From: an uncultured Pelagibacteraceae bacterium
GTDB lineage: Bacteria; Pseudomonadota; Alphaproteobacteria; Pelagibacterales; Pelagibacteraceae
Reading direction: 5' to 3'
Assembly (NCBI GenBank): GCA_902616145.1
Contig: CACMRM010000005.1
Coordinates: 1 to 64,000 of the forward strand
Length of the DNA: 64,000 nt
Below the pieces are notes generated by a model that saw nothing but the letters and a program-made list of their open reading frames with translations, did no database searches and was not told the origin of the DNA. Below, in pieces: positions 25,868 to 36,148 of the stretch (its first letter is position 1; every line of letters starts with the position of its first letter). A program made the position numbers and the translations under genes.

Positions 25868-26394
25868 GTAATTTTGTTTAAGATTTTATCCTTAAAAACA
25901 AAATGATGAACAATTACCGCAAGTATATGCAGACTTACAAGTGCTAATAATAAGTAATTAGCGTAAATGTGAACTTGGTAATAAGCATCAGCTAAAACAA
26001 AATTATCTTTTTTAAATCCATATTTAAAAAATATAAAATTAAGTGTTTCTCCCATATAAAGTTTCTTAAGAATTCCAGAGATAGTTATGGTAAAAATACT
26101 TAAATAAAGTAAGAAATGATTAGCCTTCCCAATAAAGACTTGGCCTTTAAAAAAACTTCTAGTTTCAGATGGACTTGGGTTAAAAAATTTCCAAATTAGT
26201 CTAAACAAAGTAAGATAGAAAACGGTTATTCCAACTAGGATATGTATATTTTCAAGTTCAATTCTTTCATCAGAAAATTCAAGCCCTACTAAATAAAATC
26301 CAAAAGGAACTTGGGCTATTAAGACAATAAATGTAATCCAGTGGAACAATTTGGCCAATAGGCCATATTCATTTTGACTGTTAAATAATTTCAT
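25864..26394 (-). CDS. Cytochrome b561-family protein
   Basis: 176 residues with four membrane segments carrying the haem-ligand pattern: an N-terminal FHWITFIVLIAQVPFGFYL, NIHILVGITVFYLTLFRLIW in helix 2, and a C-terminal HIYANYLLLALVSLHILAVIVHHFV with paired His. It is the short YodB/CybB-like type that passes electrons between quinol and periplasmic partners. Divergent from the DUF411 and cytochrome c' genes with 18 bases between starts; a shared redox role is plausible. Confidence 0.87.
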   Translation of the reverse strand: MKLFNSQNEYGLLAKLFHWITFIVLIAQVPFGFYLVGLEFSDERIELENIHILVGITVFYLTLFRLIWKFFNPSPSETRSFFKGQVFIGKANHFLLYLSIFTITISGILKKLYMGETLNFIFFKYGFKKDNFVLADAYYQVHIYANYLLLALVSLHILAVIVHHFVFKDKILNKIT

Positions 26395-26412
26395 TATTAA
26401 TTAAAATTAGAT

Positions 26413-26895
26413 ATGTCATTTAAAAGCACTACATCTAAATTTATTATTTTTACAGTAGTATTAATCTCTGTTTTTTATATCTTTAATTTTGTCACACATA
26501 AAAAAGACGCTTTAGCCAATATTAACAATAAACAAATTGTTGAAGTCTTTAAGACACCCTCATGCGGATGTTGCTATGGGTATGTCTTATTTTTAGAAGA
26601 TGAAAAATTTAAAGTAAAACAAACAGATATGAGAAGCCTTCATACAATAAAACAAAAATATAATATTCCATTAGAAATGCAGTCTTGTCATACTACAATT
26701 ATGGGTAAATACTTTATTGAGGGTCATGTCCCGTTTGAAGCAGTTGATAAATTATTAAGAGAGCAACCAGATATTGATGGTATAGCATTACCAGGAATGC
26801 CTATTGGCACACCAGGAATGCCAGGTGATAAAGATGAGCCCTATGTTATTTATCAACTTAAAGATGGGAAATCTTCAGTTTTCATGACAATATAA
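26413..26895 (+). CDS. DUF411 periplasmic metal-binding-type protein
   Basis: 160 residues with an N-terminal membrane anchor or signal (about residues 9-26). The DUF411 core shows VFKTPSCGCCYGY (C51, C53, C54), MQSCHT (C92, H93), the EGHVP block and LPGMPIGTPGMPG. The Cys and His set suggests copper or another soft metal. It is followed after 5 bases by a cytochrome c' gene, so delivery of metal to a respiratory protein is possible. Confidence 0.85.
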   Translation: MSFKSTTSKFIIFTVVLISVFYIFNFVTHKKDALANINNKQIVEVFKTPSCGCCYGYVLFLEDEKFKVKQTDMRSLHTIKQKYNIPLEMQSCHTTIMGKYFIEGHVPFEAVDKLLREQPDIDGIALPGMPIGTPGMPGDKDEPYVIYQLKDGKSSVFMTI

Positions 26896-26900
26896 ATTTT

Positions 26901-27350
26901 ATGATGCAAAAGATAAAAATAATAAAATCACTTATTATTATTTTTTCTTTAAGTCTTTCTTTTTCTGCTAATGCTCAAACTGTGGAAGAAATTATTAAAG
27001 GTAGAAAAGCAATGTTTAGCGAAAACTATCAAAACGCTAAAAAAATATCCATATTACTGAAATCTAAAAGAATTGAGGAGGCTAAACCTTTGATGAAAAA
27101 AATTTCAGATAATTATATAAAATTATTAGATTATTTTCCTGAAAATGCAAAAGAGGGATTTAAAACAGGAGCACTACCGAGCATCTGGGAAAATAAAGAT
27201 GAATTCAATGCTTTAATGAAAAAAGCATCAGATGATATGATAAAACTTGCCAAAGCTATTGAGACTGCTGAAGATCTAAGAGCAGCGCAGAAAGAATTAA
27301 TGTGGAGCAATTGTTCGGCTTGTCATAGTAAGTTTAGAGCGCCTCATTGA
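26901..27350 (+). CDS. Cytochrome c'-type class II cytochrome c
   Basis: 149-residue precursor with a signal peptide ending near ANAQT (residue 26). The mature protein is a predicted four-helix bundle with the haem-binding CSACH at residues 138-142 close to the C-terminus, the class II layout. Such proteins bind NO or transfer electrons in the periplasm. The frame has tandem ATG codons at 26901 and 26904, and either may start. No strong Shine-Dalgarno was seen. Confidence 0.85.
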   Translation: MMQKIKIIKSLIIIFSLSLSFSANAQTVEEIIKGRKAMFSENYQNAKKISILLKSKRIEEAKPLMKKISDNYIKLLDYFPENAKEGFKTGALPSIWENKDEFNALMKKASDDMIKLAKAIETAEDLRAAQKELMWSNCSACHSKFRAPH

Positions 27351-27356
27351 ATTAAA

Positions 27357-27944
27357 ATGCAACTTTTTCCATTAATATTATTCGGTATTGCAACCGCGTT
27401 TTCCCCTGGTCCAAATAATATTATGACATCTTATACAGCTTTTAATTTTGGTTTTAGAAAAGCCATTCCCACTATGCTTGGAGTAATTATCGGATGGACG
27501 CTTTTAATTATTCTTTTGCAACTTACATCTGGAGCTATTTTTCAAAAGTATGCATTTATTCAAAATACAATAAAAATATTAGGATCAATCTACTTATTAT
27601 ATATGGCATACAAATTATCTTTTGCAGGACAAACAAAAGATAAAAAAATTGATCCAAAACCAGTAACTTTTTTAAATACTTTTTGGTTTCAATTCGTAAA
27701 TCCTAAAAGCATTATCGTTGGTTTAACTTCAATTTCTTTATTTATTGATACACAAAATAACTATTTAAGAGACTCGATTGTTTTGACATTTGTATGGTTT
27801 TTGATGGCTGTTGGAAGTCAAACAGCCTGGTGTTTAATGGGTAAATACATGAGAAAATTCGCCACAAGTGATAAATTTATTAAGAATTTTAATTACACAA
27901 TGTCTTTTTTACTTATCGTTTGTGTGATTTTGTTCTATGTATAG
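27357..27944 (+). CDS. LysE/RhtB-family amino-acid exporter (second copy)
   Basis: 195 residues, six membrane segments. The family motif reads AFSPGPNNIMTSYTAFNFG at the N-terminus, with FWFQFVNPKSIIVGLTSIS in the middle. This is closer to the canonical form than the copy at 4822. Export substrate is not known. It ends 3 bases before the aconitase start and may share its transcript. Confidence 0.87.
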   Translation: MQLFPLILFGIATAFSPGPNNIMTSYTAFNFGFRKAIPTMLGVIIGWTLLIILLQLTSGAIFQKYAFIQNTIKILGSIYLLYMAYKLSFAGQTKDKKIDPKPVTFLNTFWFQFVNPKSIIVGLTSISLFIDTQNNYLRDSIVLTFVWFLMAVGSQTAWCLMGKYMRKFATSDKFIKNFNYTMSFLLIVCVILFYV

Positions 27945-27947
27945 CGC

Positions 27948-30620
27948 ATGAAATTTAATAGTAAAAATTCCTTTAAATCATTAGATAATATTTCATCATC
28001 AGGTAAAGAATATAAAATTTTCAATTTAAAAATAGCCGAAAAGAATGGTTTAGACGGAATTTCAAAACTACCTAAATCTCTCAAAGTTTTATTAGAAAAT
28101 TTACTTAGATACGAAGACGATATAACTGTCGATAAAAAACAGATTTTAGCAATCAAAGAATGGTTAAAAAATAAAAAATCTAATACTGAAATAGCTTACA
28201 GACCAGCTAGAGTTTTAATGCAGGACTATACAGGAATCCCAGCGGTAGCGGATTTAGCTGCTATGAGAGATGCTGTAAAAGATAAAAATAAAGATCCAGA
28301 AAAAATAAATCCCTTATCAACTGTAGATTTAGTGATCGATCATTCAGTGATGGTTGATGAATATGCTTCAGGTAAATCATTTGATAAAAATGTAGAAAGG
28401 GAATTTTCTAGAAACGGAGAGCGTTATTCTTTCTTAAAATGGGGACAACAAGCTTTTGATAATTTTAGAGTAGTACCACCAGGAACAGGTATTTGTCACC
28501 AAGTAAACTTAGAATATTTATCCAAAGTTGTTTGGTCATCTAAAAGCGGGAATGATTTATATGCTTACCCAGATACTTTAGTTGGAACAGACAGCCACAC
28601 TACAATGGTCAATGGTTTATCCGTGTTAGGCTGGGGAGTTGGTGGTATCGAAGCCGAAGCTGCGATGTTAGGACAACCAATTTCAATGTTAATTCCAGAA
28701 GTGGTTGGAGTTGAAATTAAAGGTAAACTTAAAGAGGGCACAACTGCAACTGATTTAGTTTTAACAATTGTGGAAATGTTAAGAAAAAAAGGTGTTGTAG
28801 GAAAATTTGTAGAATTTTATGGAGAAGGACTAAAAAATTTAACTTTAGCTGATAGAGCAACTATTGCTAACATGGCTCCTGAATATGGAGCAACGTGTGG
28901 CTTCTTCCCTGTTGATGATGAGTCACTAAAATATTTAAAATTATCTGGACGAGATAGCGCAACAATTGCTTTGGTAGAAAAATATTCTAAAGAACAAGGG
29001 CTATGGGCAAGTAATGATGTAGAGTTTACTGATACAGTATCTTTAGATGTAAGCACAGTTGTAACAAGTATCTCTGGACCTAAAAGACCTCAAGATAAAG
29101 TTTTACTAACTGAGGCAGCAAGTTCGTTCGCTAAAGTTTATAAAGAAAACGCTAAAAGATCTAAAGTTGTAGAGTCTGATGTTGCAGGAGCAGATTTTAA
29201 ATTAAAAGATGGAGATATTGTTATTGCAGCAATTACCTCATGTACTAATACATCAAATCCAAGCGTTCTAATCGGAGCTGGACTTCTTGCCAAAAAAGCT
29301 TATGAGAAAGGATTAAAAGTAAAACCGTGGGTCAAAACTTCTTTAGCGCCAGGATCGCAAGTTGTTACAGACTACCTAGAAAAAGCTGGCTTAAATAAAT
29401 ATTTAGATGAATTAGGTTTTAATCTTGTAGGATATGGTTGCACCACATGTATTGGAAATTCAGGACCATTAAATAAAAATATATCAGATGCAATCAACGA
29501 AAAAGATTTATATGCGGTTTCAGTTTTATCTGGGAACAGGAACTTTGAGGGTAGAATAAATCCTGATGTAAAAGCGAATTATCTAGCTTCGCCTCCTTTA
29601 GTTGTTGCTTATGCTTTAGCTGGGAATATGAATTTTGATTTATATAAATCTTCTCTTGGGAAAGATAAAGCTGGAAAAGATGTTTTCTTAAAAGATATTT
29701 GGCCTAGCAACAAAGAAATTGAAGATATTATGCTTACCTCTTTAAATGCTGATATGTTTAAAAAAAGATATTCTAACGTTTCAGAAGGACCAAAAGAATG
29801 GAGAGAGATCGATACAGTTGACAGTGATATTTATAACTGGGAACAAAACTCAACATATGTAAAAAGACCACCTTTTTTTGATAATCTTTCTGATAAACCT
29901 GAGGGATTTAAGGCAATTAATGATGCTAGAATACTTTTGTTATTAGGAGACACAGTAACTACGGATCATATTTCACCAGCAGGAAGCATCAAGAAAGATA
30001 GTCCAACGGGGGATTATTTTATGGAACATCAAATCCAACAAAAAGACTTCAACTCTTATGGAGCTAGAAGAGGAAACCATGAAGTAATGATGAGAGGAAC
30101 TTTTGGAAATATCAAAATTAGAAATGAAATGGCACCTGGAACAGAGGGTGGATTTACTACTCTTCAGCCTGATGGCAAGGTTATGAGTGTTTATGAGGCT
30201 GCAATGGAATATAAAAAAAGAAATAATGATTTAGTTGTCATTGCTGGTAAAGAATACGGGACAGGATCCTCGAGAGACTGGGCAGCTAAAGGAACAAAGC
30301 TACTAGGTATTAAAGCTGTATTAGCTGAAAGTTTTGAAAGAATTCATAGATCAAATTTAGTAGGTATGGGTGTTTTGCCACTACAATTTAAAGAAGGTTT
30401 TGATAGAAAAAAATTAAAAATAACAGGAGTTGAACTCATTACAATAGTTGATATTGAAAAAGGAATTAAACCAAGAGCAGAGGTAGCTTGCGAAATAAAA
30501 TATAAAGATGGAACAATTAAAAAGATACAAGCTTTGAGTAGAATAGATACTGAAAATGAAATAGAATATTATAAAAACGGAGGAATTCTTCAGTATGTTT
30601 TACGTAACATGCTCAATTAA
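27948..30620 (+). CDS. acnA: Aconitate hydratase A
   Basis: Interconverts citrate and isocitrate in the TCA and glyoxylate cycles through a [4Fe-4S] cluster, and in some bacteria also isomerises 2-methyl-cis-aconitate. 890 residues, the standard AcnA/IRP length. Cluster ligands are C432 (SCTNTSNPS) and C498/C501 (GCTTCIG). [18 protein letters not shown] and the swivel-domain [11 protein letters not shown] are present. The stop overlaps the prpD-like gene by one base, so the two enzymes are made together. Confidence 0.95.
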   Translation: MKFNSKNSFKSLDNISSSGKEYKIFNLKIAEKNGLDGISKLPKSLKVLLENLLRYEDDITVDKKQILAIKEWLKNKKSNTEIAYRPARVLMQDYTGIPAVADLAAMRDAVKDKNKDPEKINPLSTVDLVIDHSVMVDEYASGKSFDKNVEREFSRNGERYSFLKWGQQAFDNFRVVPPGTGICHQVNLEYLSKVVWSSKSGNDLYAYPDTLVGTDSHTTMVNGLSVLGWGVGGIEAEAAMLGQPISMLIPEVVGVEIKGKLKEGTTATDLVLTIVEMLRKKGVVGKFVEFYGEGLKNLTLADRATIANMAPEYGATCGFFPVDDESLKYLKLSGRDSATIALVEKYSKEQGLWASNDVEFTDTVSLDVSTVVTSISGPKRPQDKVLLTEAASSFAKVYKENAKRSKVVESDVAGADFKLKDGDIVIAAITSCTNTSNPSVLIGAGLLAKKAYEKGLKVKPWVKTSLAPGSQVVTDYLEKAGLNKYLDELGFNLVGYGCTTCIGNSGPLNKNISDAINEKDLYAVSVLSGNRNFEGRINPDVKANYLASPPLVVAYALAGNMNFDLYKSSLGKDKAGKDVFLKDIWPSNKEIEDIMLTSLNADMFKKRYSNVSEGPKEWREIDTVDSDIYNWEQNSTYVKRPPFFDNLSDKPEGFKAINDARILLLLGDTVTTDHISPAGSIKKDSPTGDYFMEHQIQQKDFNSYGARRGNHEVMMRGTFGNIKIRNEMAPGTEGGFTTLQPDGKVMSVYEAAMEYKKRNNDLVVIAGKEYGTGSSRDWAAKGTKLLGIKAVLAESFERIHRSNLVGMGVLPLQFKEGFDRKKLKITGVELITIVDIEKGIKPRAEVACEIKYKDGTIKKIQALSRIDTENEIEYYKNGGILQYVLRNMLN

Positions 30621-32125
30621 TGAGAAATATCACAGTAAAAGTTCATCCATCTAAATCGAATTTAAAAAAGAAGGACCAACTAGCATGGAAAATTGCAGAA
30701 ATTTCATCTGACAAAGCAAAATTAAATAAAGATGCAATTGAGATGGTCATTAATAGAATTATTGACAATGCATCGGTTGCAATAGCGTCTTACAATAGGA
30801 AGCCCGTCGTTTCTGCAAGACAAATGGCTTTAGCACACCCCAGAAAGAATGGAGCAAACGTTTTTGGATTAAATCCTAAAGTAAAAGTTGACTGTGAATG
30901 GGCTGCTTGGGCGAATGGTACTGCAGTAAGAGAACTTGATTATCATGATACTTTTTTAGCAGCAGATTACAGCCACCCTGGAGATAACATACCTGCAATT
31001 TTAGCAGTTGCTCAACAAAAAGGATGCAATGGATTAGATCTTATTAGAGGAATTTTAACTGGTTATGAAGTTCAAGTTAATTTAGTAAAAGGGATTTGTT
31101 TACACGAACATAAAATTGATCATATAGCACATTTAGGACCAAGTGTTGCAGCAGGTTTAGGAAGTTTATTAAAATTAAATACAGAAACAATCTATCAGTC
31201 AGTTCAACAAGCTCTACATACAACTATTTCAACTAGACAATCAAGAAAAGGAGAAATTTCAAGTTGGAAAGCTTTTGCTCCTGCACATGCTGGTAAGTTA
31301 GCAGTCGAAGCAGTTGATAGATGTATGAGAGGCGAGGGTGCACCTAGTCCAATATATGAGGGTGAGGATAGTGTTATAGCTTATGTTCTATCAGGCCCTG
31401 GAAAAAAATATATTGTTCCTTTGCCAAAAGTTAATGAGCCAAAAAAAGCAATATTAGAAACTTACACCAAAGAGCATTCTGCTGAGTATCAGTCACAGGC
31501 ATTAATTGATTTAGCAAGAAGTTTAAATAAGAAAATTAAAAATTTAAATAATATAAAAAAAATTACAATAGAAACAAGTCATCATACACATTATGTAATT
31601 GGAACTGGTGCTAACGATCCTCAAAAAATGGATCCTTATGCAAGTAGAGAAACTTTAGATCACTCTATAATGTATATATTTGCTGTAGCTTTAGAGGATG
31701 GAGCTTGGCATCACGTAAAGTCGTACACACCACAAAGAGCTAGACGAAAAAGCACAGTTCAACTTTGGCGGAAAATAGCAACCAAAGAGAATAAGAAATG
31801 GACAAAAAAATATCATAACAGGGATCCTAAAAAGAAATGTTTTGGTGGAAAAGTTATTGTCAAAATGAAAAATGGTTCCACAATATCAGAAGAGATCAAT
31901 GTTGCAGATGCTCATCCAGCTGGCAAACGACCATTTGGAAGAAAAGAATATATTAATAAATTTAAAGTTCTAACAGATAATATTATTTCAAAAAAAGAGT
32001 CACAAAGATTTTTAAAATGCGTTCAAAATTTAAGAAAATTAAAACCTAAAGATTTAAAAGGACTGAATGTTGAAATTTTACCTAAAATGAGAAAAAGAAT
32101 TAAAAACGGTAAAAGTATTTTTTAA
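30620..32125 (+). CDS. prpD: MmgE/PrpD-family dehydratase, probably 2-methylcitrate dehydratase
   Basis: 501 residues with the MmgE/PrpD helical fold. Recognisable blocks include [23 protein letters not shown]-like [20 protein letters not shown] (active-site His and Asp), [12 protein letters not shown], and [16 protein letters not shown]. PrpD dehydrates 2-methylcitrate in propionate catabolism; the direct coupling to aconitase supports this, since aconitase can finish the isomerisation. No prpB or prpC occurs in the window, so another MmgE/PrpD substrate remains possible. Confidence 0.83.
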   Translation: MRNITVKVHPSKSNLKKKDQLAWKIAEISSDKAKLNKDAIEMVINRIIDNASVAIASYNRKPVVSARQMALAHPRKNGANVFGLNPKVKVDCEWAAWANGTAVRELDYHDTFLAADYSHPGDNIPAILAVAQQKGCNGLDLIRGILTGYEVQVNLVKGICLHEHKIDHIAHLGPSVAAGLGSLLKLNTETIYQSVQQALHTTISTRQSRKGEISSWKAFAPAHAGKLAVEAVDRCMRGEGAPSPIYEGEDSVIAYVLSGPGKKYIVPLPKVNEPKKAILETYTKEHSAEYQSQALIDLARSLNKKIKNLNNIKKITIETSHHTHYVIGTGANDPQKMDPYASRETLDHSIMYIFAVALEDGAWHHVKSYTPQRARRKSTVQLWRKIATKENKKWTKKYHNRDPKKKCFGGKVIVKMKNGSTISEEINVADAHPAGKRPFGRKEYINKFKVLTDNIISKKESQRFLKCVQNLRKLKPKDLKGLNVEILPKMRKRIKNGKSIF

Positions 32126-33088
32126 TCATTTGATTTTCTTTGCTAAATCATTAGCACTTAACCATGCATTTTCAACTTTAGGACCAATAAACCAATCAGC
32201 GCACAATCCTAACCTTAACTTTTTATTCCAATAACTCTTTAAAGGTGAACCATTTAAATTATAAGAATATTTCCATCCGTGTGTTTTTTTGAAAATAATG
32301 TTATTTTTTTTGTAGCCTGTAAAGTTTAAAAATTTTGATATTAAAGTATTTTCTGCTTTTTTACTTTTTTTATAATGATTTATATTCTTTCTAGCCCATC
32401 CAATTGAGGATTGTAATGTCCAAAGTGAATTTGAAGAAATAAATCTATTTTTACTATTTTCAAAAGCTGCCCATGTTAAAATGTCATCATTGAATTTTAT
32501 ACTACTCACAGGAACTATTTTTTGATTTTTAAAAGCCAACATTGTTGTAATGTTAGGCTCCATATTAATCTTTAAATTTGATATTTTTTTTTCAAGATAT
32601 TTACCTGCGATTTTTTTTAATTGAGGAAAAGGACAAGTTAAAATTATAGACTTAGCTTGAATATTTTCACCATTATCAAGTTTTATTTCCCAAAAATATT
32701 TATTATTTAAGATAGTCTTGACTGAAGATTGAAAACTTTTTTTTATTTTTTTGGTATAAAATTTAGAAATAAAATTGTTGCCTTTCTTACCAATAAACTT
32801 TTCTGAAATTTCCTTTTTTTCAAACGTAAAATCTAAATGATTGCCAGTCCAAATTTTTGCTTCTTTTTTTTTACAAAGATTTTTTATAAACTTTAAAAAT
32901 TCTTTAGATTTTGGAGAAATATATTGAACCCCATGGTCAAAACTTAAATTTTGTTTAAATCTTTTATTTGATGCACGTCCGCCCGGACCTCTTGCTTTAT
33001 CAAGAATATGTACTGAATATTTTTTTGAAAGATGGTGAGCTATTGTAGAGCCAGATACACCTGACCCTATAATACAAAAATCTAACAT
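32126..33088 (-). CDS. Renalase-like FAD-dependent oxidoreductase
   Basis: 320 residues. The N-terminal dinucleotide-binding motif IIGSGVSGSTIAHHLS is followed by LDKARGPGGRASNKRF, the typical block of the bacterial renalase-like group, and DHGVQYI. The C-terminal block GLCADWFIGPKVENAWLS closes the FAD site. The reaction in bacteria is probably oxidation of misreduced nicotinamide nucleotides or amines. Very Lys/Asn-rich. It overlaps the TerC gene by one base on the same strand. Confidence 0.8.
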   Translation of the reverse strand: MLDFCIIGSGVSGSTIAHHLSKKYSVHILDKARGPGGRASNKRFKQNLSFDHGVQYISPKSKEFLKFIKNLCKKKEAKIWTGNHLDFTFEKKEISEKFIGKKGNNFISKFYTKKIKKSFQSSVKTILNNKYFWEIKLDNGENIQAKSIILTCPFPQLKKIAGKYLEKKISNLKINMEPNITTMLAFKNQKIVPVSSIKFNDDILTWAAFENSKNRFISSNSLWTLQSSIGWARKNINHYKKSKKAENTLISKFLNFTGYKKNNIIFKKTHGWKYSYNLNGSPLKSYWNKKLRLGLCADWFIGPKVENAWLSANDLAKKIK

Positions 33089-33705
33089 TATAAGAATAAA
33101 AATTTATATTTTTCGTTAATCGAAAGAACTTCATAACTAACAAGTCCTCCAATTATTAACTGTATTGAAATTACTAAAATCACAAACAGGCCTAAATATC
33201 CGAGCCACATATGTTTTTTGATATATTCAGCAAAATAACTTGCAAGAGTTGCGATCAAAAATACTGATAACAACAAACCTATTACCATTAAATGAAAATT
33301 ACCTTTCGAGGCAGCTACTACTGCAATGGTATTGTCAAAACTTAATGTAAGATCAGCAATTAATACTTGATAAACCCCAACACTAAAGCTTTTAGTCTCA
33401 GCAGATTTTAGTTGTGGTGTTTTAATTTTATTTTTACCAAAAAAGTCTTGTCTTAAATTATTTATAACCCATAAAAGTAAAACCCCGCCTAGGATCTTTA
33501 TCCAAGCAAATTCAAACAAATAATTAGCCCCTGATGCAAAAACAATTCTAAACAAGAATGCTGCAGCAACACCCCATGCTATAATTTTTCTTCTATTTTC
33601 TGTTGCAAATCCTGCAGCGATTAAACCTATTATGATCGCGTTATCCGCAGCCATAACTATGTCTATGAGGATTATTTGTACTGAGATAATTACTTGCTCT
33701 AACAT
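33088..33705 (-). CDS. TerC-family integral membrane protein
   Basis: 205 residues, about six to seven membrane segments. The TerC pattern is clear: IILIDIVMAADNAIIIGLIAAG with acidic residues in the membrane, then DLTLSFDNTIAVVAASKGN. These paired Asp/Asn motifs are thought to coordinate metal ions, and the YjbE/TerC group is linked to manganese or metal export. It is the 5' gene of a minus-strand pair with the renalase-like protein. Confidence 0.88.
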   Translation of the reverse strand: MLEQVIISVQIILIDIVMAADNAIIIGLIAAGFATENRRKIIAWGVAAAFLFRIVFASGANYLFEFAWIKILGGVLLLWVINNLRQDFFGKNKIKTPQLKSAETKSFSVGVYQVLIADLTLSFDNTIAVVAASKGNFHLMVIGLLLSVFLIATLASYFAEYIKKHMWLGYLGLFVILVISIQLIIGGLVSYEVLSINEKYKFLFL

Positions 33706-33752
33706 TCGAGAATCAATGTATATAAGGTTATTAAGATATATTAAAGAATAAA

Positions 33753-35078
33753 ATGGAACTGTTCAAAAGCTCATCAAAATTTTCAAAAAAACAAATAATT
33801 TTGTTGTCCATACCGGTTTTTTTTTCAAACTTGGCTATTCCATTAGTAGGAATGGTTGATACGGGCTTGATGGGAAATCTAAGTGAAACAAAGTATTTAG
33901 CTGCAACAAGTATAGCTACATCAGTTATGACAATGATTGTTTGGAGTTTTGGTTTTTTAAGAATGGGCACCGTTGGAATAGTTGCACAGGCCTATGGAAG
34001 AAGTGATTATAGAGAGATAGTAAAAACGATTTTAAGAAATATAGCCCTTGCTCTAATTGCAGCATTTATAATAATTATTTTCTTCCCGGCTTTAAAAATT
34101 GCAATAAGTTATTTTTTTTCTCCCTCTGATGAAACAGAGGTATTAATAAAAACTTATTTAAATGTAAGAATTTTTTCAATTCCTGCAGAATTAATTATTT
34201 ATGTTTTAGTGGGTTTTTATCTAGGTATACAAAAAACTAAAATTTCAAGTTTTTTAATAATTGTTCTATCAAGTTTGAATATTGTTTTTAGTTCTCTACT
34301 AGTTTTAACATATGATTTAAAAGTTTTTGGTGTAGCTCTAGGAACATTAATTTCAAGTTATATAACCTTAATTATTTTCACATTATTTACCTATAATTAT
34401 ATTATTCAAAAATTCAAAGTAATTCCTAAATTTGAAAATTTAATAGTAAAATCTAAAATACTTAAACTTTTAAATATAAATTTAGATATTTTTATAAGAA
34501 CTTTATTTCTCACATTTGCTTTTCTATGGGTAACTTATCTTGGTTCAAAAATTGGAGAAGATTATTTAGCAGTTAATACAATATTAATGCAATTTATAAT
34601 TTTATCATCATTCTTCTTAGATGCTTATGCATTTTCGACTGAAGGTATTGTAGGTTTCGCTGTAGGGAGAAGAAACCAAAAATCTTTTTTAGAAGTTGTA
34701 AGAAATTCTATTCAGGTAAGTTTTATCACTGCTATCATTATCTCAATAATCTATTTAATTTTTTTCAAAGAAATAATTTATATCATTACTGATATTGAGA
34801 TTTTAAGATTTATTTCATTTCAGCATATCTTATGGGTAATTATAATTCCACCAATTGCATGTTTTTGTTATCAATTAGATGGAATATTTATTGGAGCGTC
34901 CCAAACAAAAGAAATTAGAAATGCAATGATAGCATCTGTTTTGAGTTATATTGGAGTATCGATCTTCTTAACAAAATATCTAGACAATCACGGTATTTGG
35001 TTATCTCTTTTATTATTTATGATATTTAGGTCTTTGACTTTACAATATTATTTTAAAAATATTTTGAAAAAATTCTAA
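33753..35078 (+). CDS. MATE/DinF-family efflux transporter
   Basis: 441 residues and about twelve membrane segments. PVFFSNLAIPLVGMVDTGLMGNL and the second-half LDAYAFSTEGIVGFAVGRR match the DinF branch of the multidrug and toxic compound extrusion family, driven by Na+ or H+. The drug or metabolite exported is unknown. The following EamA carrier starts on the next base. Confidence 0.9.
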   Translation: MELFKSSSKFSKKQIILLSIPVFFSNLAIPLVGMVDTGLMGNLSETKYLAATSIATSVMTMIVWSFGFLRMGTVGIVAQAYGRSDYREIVKTILRNIALALIAAFIIIIFFPALKIAISYFFSPSDETEVLIKTYLNVRIFSIPAELIIYVLVGFYLGIQKTKISSFLIIVLSSLNIVFSSLLVLTYDLKVFGVALGTLISSYITLIIFTLFTYNYIIQKFKVIPKFENLIVKSKILKLLNINLDIFIRTLFLTFAFLWVTYLGSKIGEDYLAVNTILMQFIILSSFFLDAYAFSTEGIVGFAVGRRNQKSFLEVVRNSIQVSFITAIIISIIYLIFFKEIIYIITDIEILRFISFQHILWVIIIPPIACFCYQLDGIFIGASQTKEIRNAMIASVLSYIGVSIFLTKYLDNHGIWLSLLLFMIFRSLTLQYYFKNILKKF

Positions 35079-35942
35079 ATGCAATTTTTATATAAAATAC
35101 CTGGTTATATTCTACTCTTATTTGGCGGTTTTTGTTTAAGCTGGGGAGGATTTATTATTAGATCTTTTGAAGAGGTAAGTATTTGGCAAATATTATTTTT
35201 AAGATCTTTTTTTTTCCTTTTAGCTCTAATAGCTTTTCTTTTTGTAACTTATAAAAAAAATACCTTTAATATTATTAAAGAGTCTGGCCTTCCAGGTTTA
35301 TTAGGAGGTTTTGTTTTATCATTTAGCTTTGTTGCTTTTGTAGTTGCAATGAGCAATACAACAGTAGCAAATGTCGTTTTTATTATAAGCACACAAACTA
35401 TGTTTCTGGCAATATTTGGATATTTTTATCTAAAAGAAAAAGTTTCTTTAATCGGCTTAATATCAATCCTTCTTGCCATGAGCGGTATTATTATAATGGT
35501 TGGAGACTCTATTTCAGGCGGATCATTATTTGGGAACATGGTGGCGTTAGCAATCCCAATAAATTTTGCGATTTTAGTAATGATAATTAGAAAAAATACC
35601 AAAGTTGATATGGTTCCTGCAATTTTTTATTCTGGAATATTTAGTTTGATTTACGGTTTTTTCTTAGCAGAGTCCTTTGAATTCACTAAACATGATCTAT
35701 GGATGGGTTTTCTTCTTGGAGTTCCGCAATTAGCAGTTAGCTTTATTTGTATAACAATCGGATCAAGAACAGTTGAGTCAGCAACAGTTGGAATTTTGAT
35801 GTTGATGGAAACTTTATGTGCGCCTCTTTGGGTATGGTTATTTTTAAATGAAATTCCTCCAATTAGTGTATTTATAGGTGGCGCAGTCATTATTTCGGCA
35901 ATAATATTGAAGAGTTTTGACAAAAAACATAGCAAGACTTGA
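35079..35942 (+). CDS. EamA/DMT-family transporter
   Basis: 287 residues, ten membrane segments in two EamA repeats (roughly residues 5-135 and 150-280). GGFCLSWGGFIIRSFEEVS starts repeat 1, and ESATVGILMLMETLCAPLWVWLFLNE is the typical penultimate helix pair of repeat 2. Export of a metabolite or amino acid is the family rule, with the substrate unknown. It immediately precedes the glycine riboswitch of gcvT. Confidence 0.88.
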   Translation: MQFLYKIPGYILLLFGGFCLSWGGFIIRSFEEVSIWQILFLRSFFFLLALIAFLFVTYKKNTFNIIKESGLPGLLGGFVLSFSFVAFVVAMSNTTVANVVFIISTQTMFLAIFGYFYLKEKVSLIGLISILLAMSGIIIMVGDSISGGSLFGNMVALAIPINFAILVMIIRKNTKVDMVPAIFYSGIFSLIYGFFLAESFEFTKHDLWMGFLLGVPQLAVSFICITIGSRTVESATVGILMLMETLCAPLWVWLFLNEIPPISVFIGGAVIISAIILKSFDKKHSKT

Positions 35943-35972
35943 ATAATTTGCATTTGACTTTTTACTGTATTT

Positions 35973-36148
35973 AGAGGAGAGTCCTCTGCGTAACGGGAGA
36001 GACCATTTAGGCGCCGAAGGAGCAACCACCCCGGAAACTCTCAGGCAAAAGGACCGTTACCGTAATAACTCTGGAAAGCAGGCGGAAGCCTCACCGAAGG
36101 ATTAAATCTCTCAGGTACATAGACAGATGGGGTTAGATAAGAGTTATT
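35973..36148 (+). promoter_or_regulatory. Tandem glycine riboswitch controlling gcvTHP
   Basis: Aptamer 1 is closed by GTAACGG (35990-35996) with CCGTTAC (36054-36060) and holds the conserved core CGCCGAAGGAGCAACC and CCCCGGAAACTCTCAGGCAA. Aptamer 2 is closed by AATAACTC (36064-36071) with GAGTTATT (36141-36148) and holds CACCGAAGGATTAAATCTCTCAGG. A small hairpin AGAGGA/TCCTCT (35973-35987) precedes aptamer 1. The closing helix of aptamer 2 ends one base before the gcvT start codon and no separate Shine-Dalgarno is seen, so control of translation start is likely. Glycine-responsive riboswitches ahead of gcvT are established in SAR11. Confidence 0.96.
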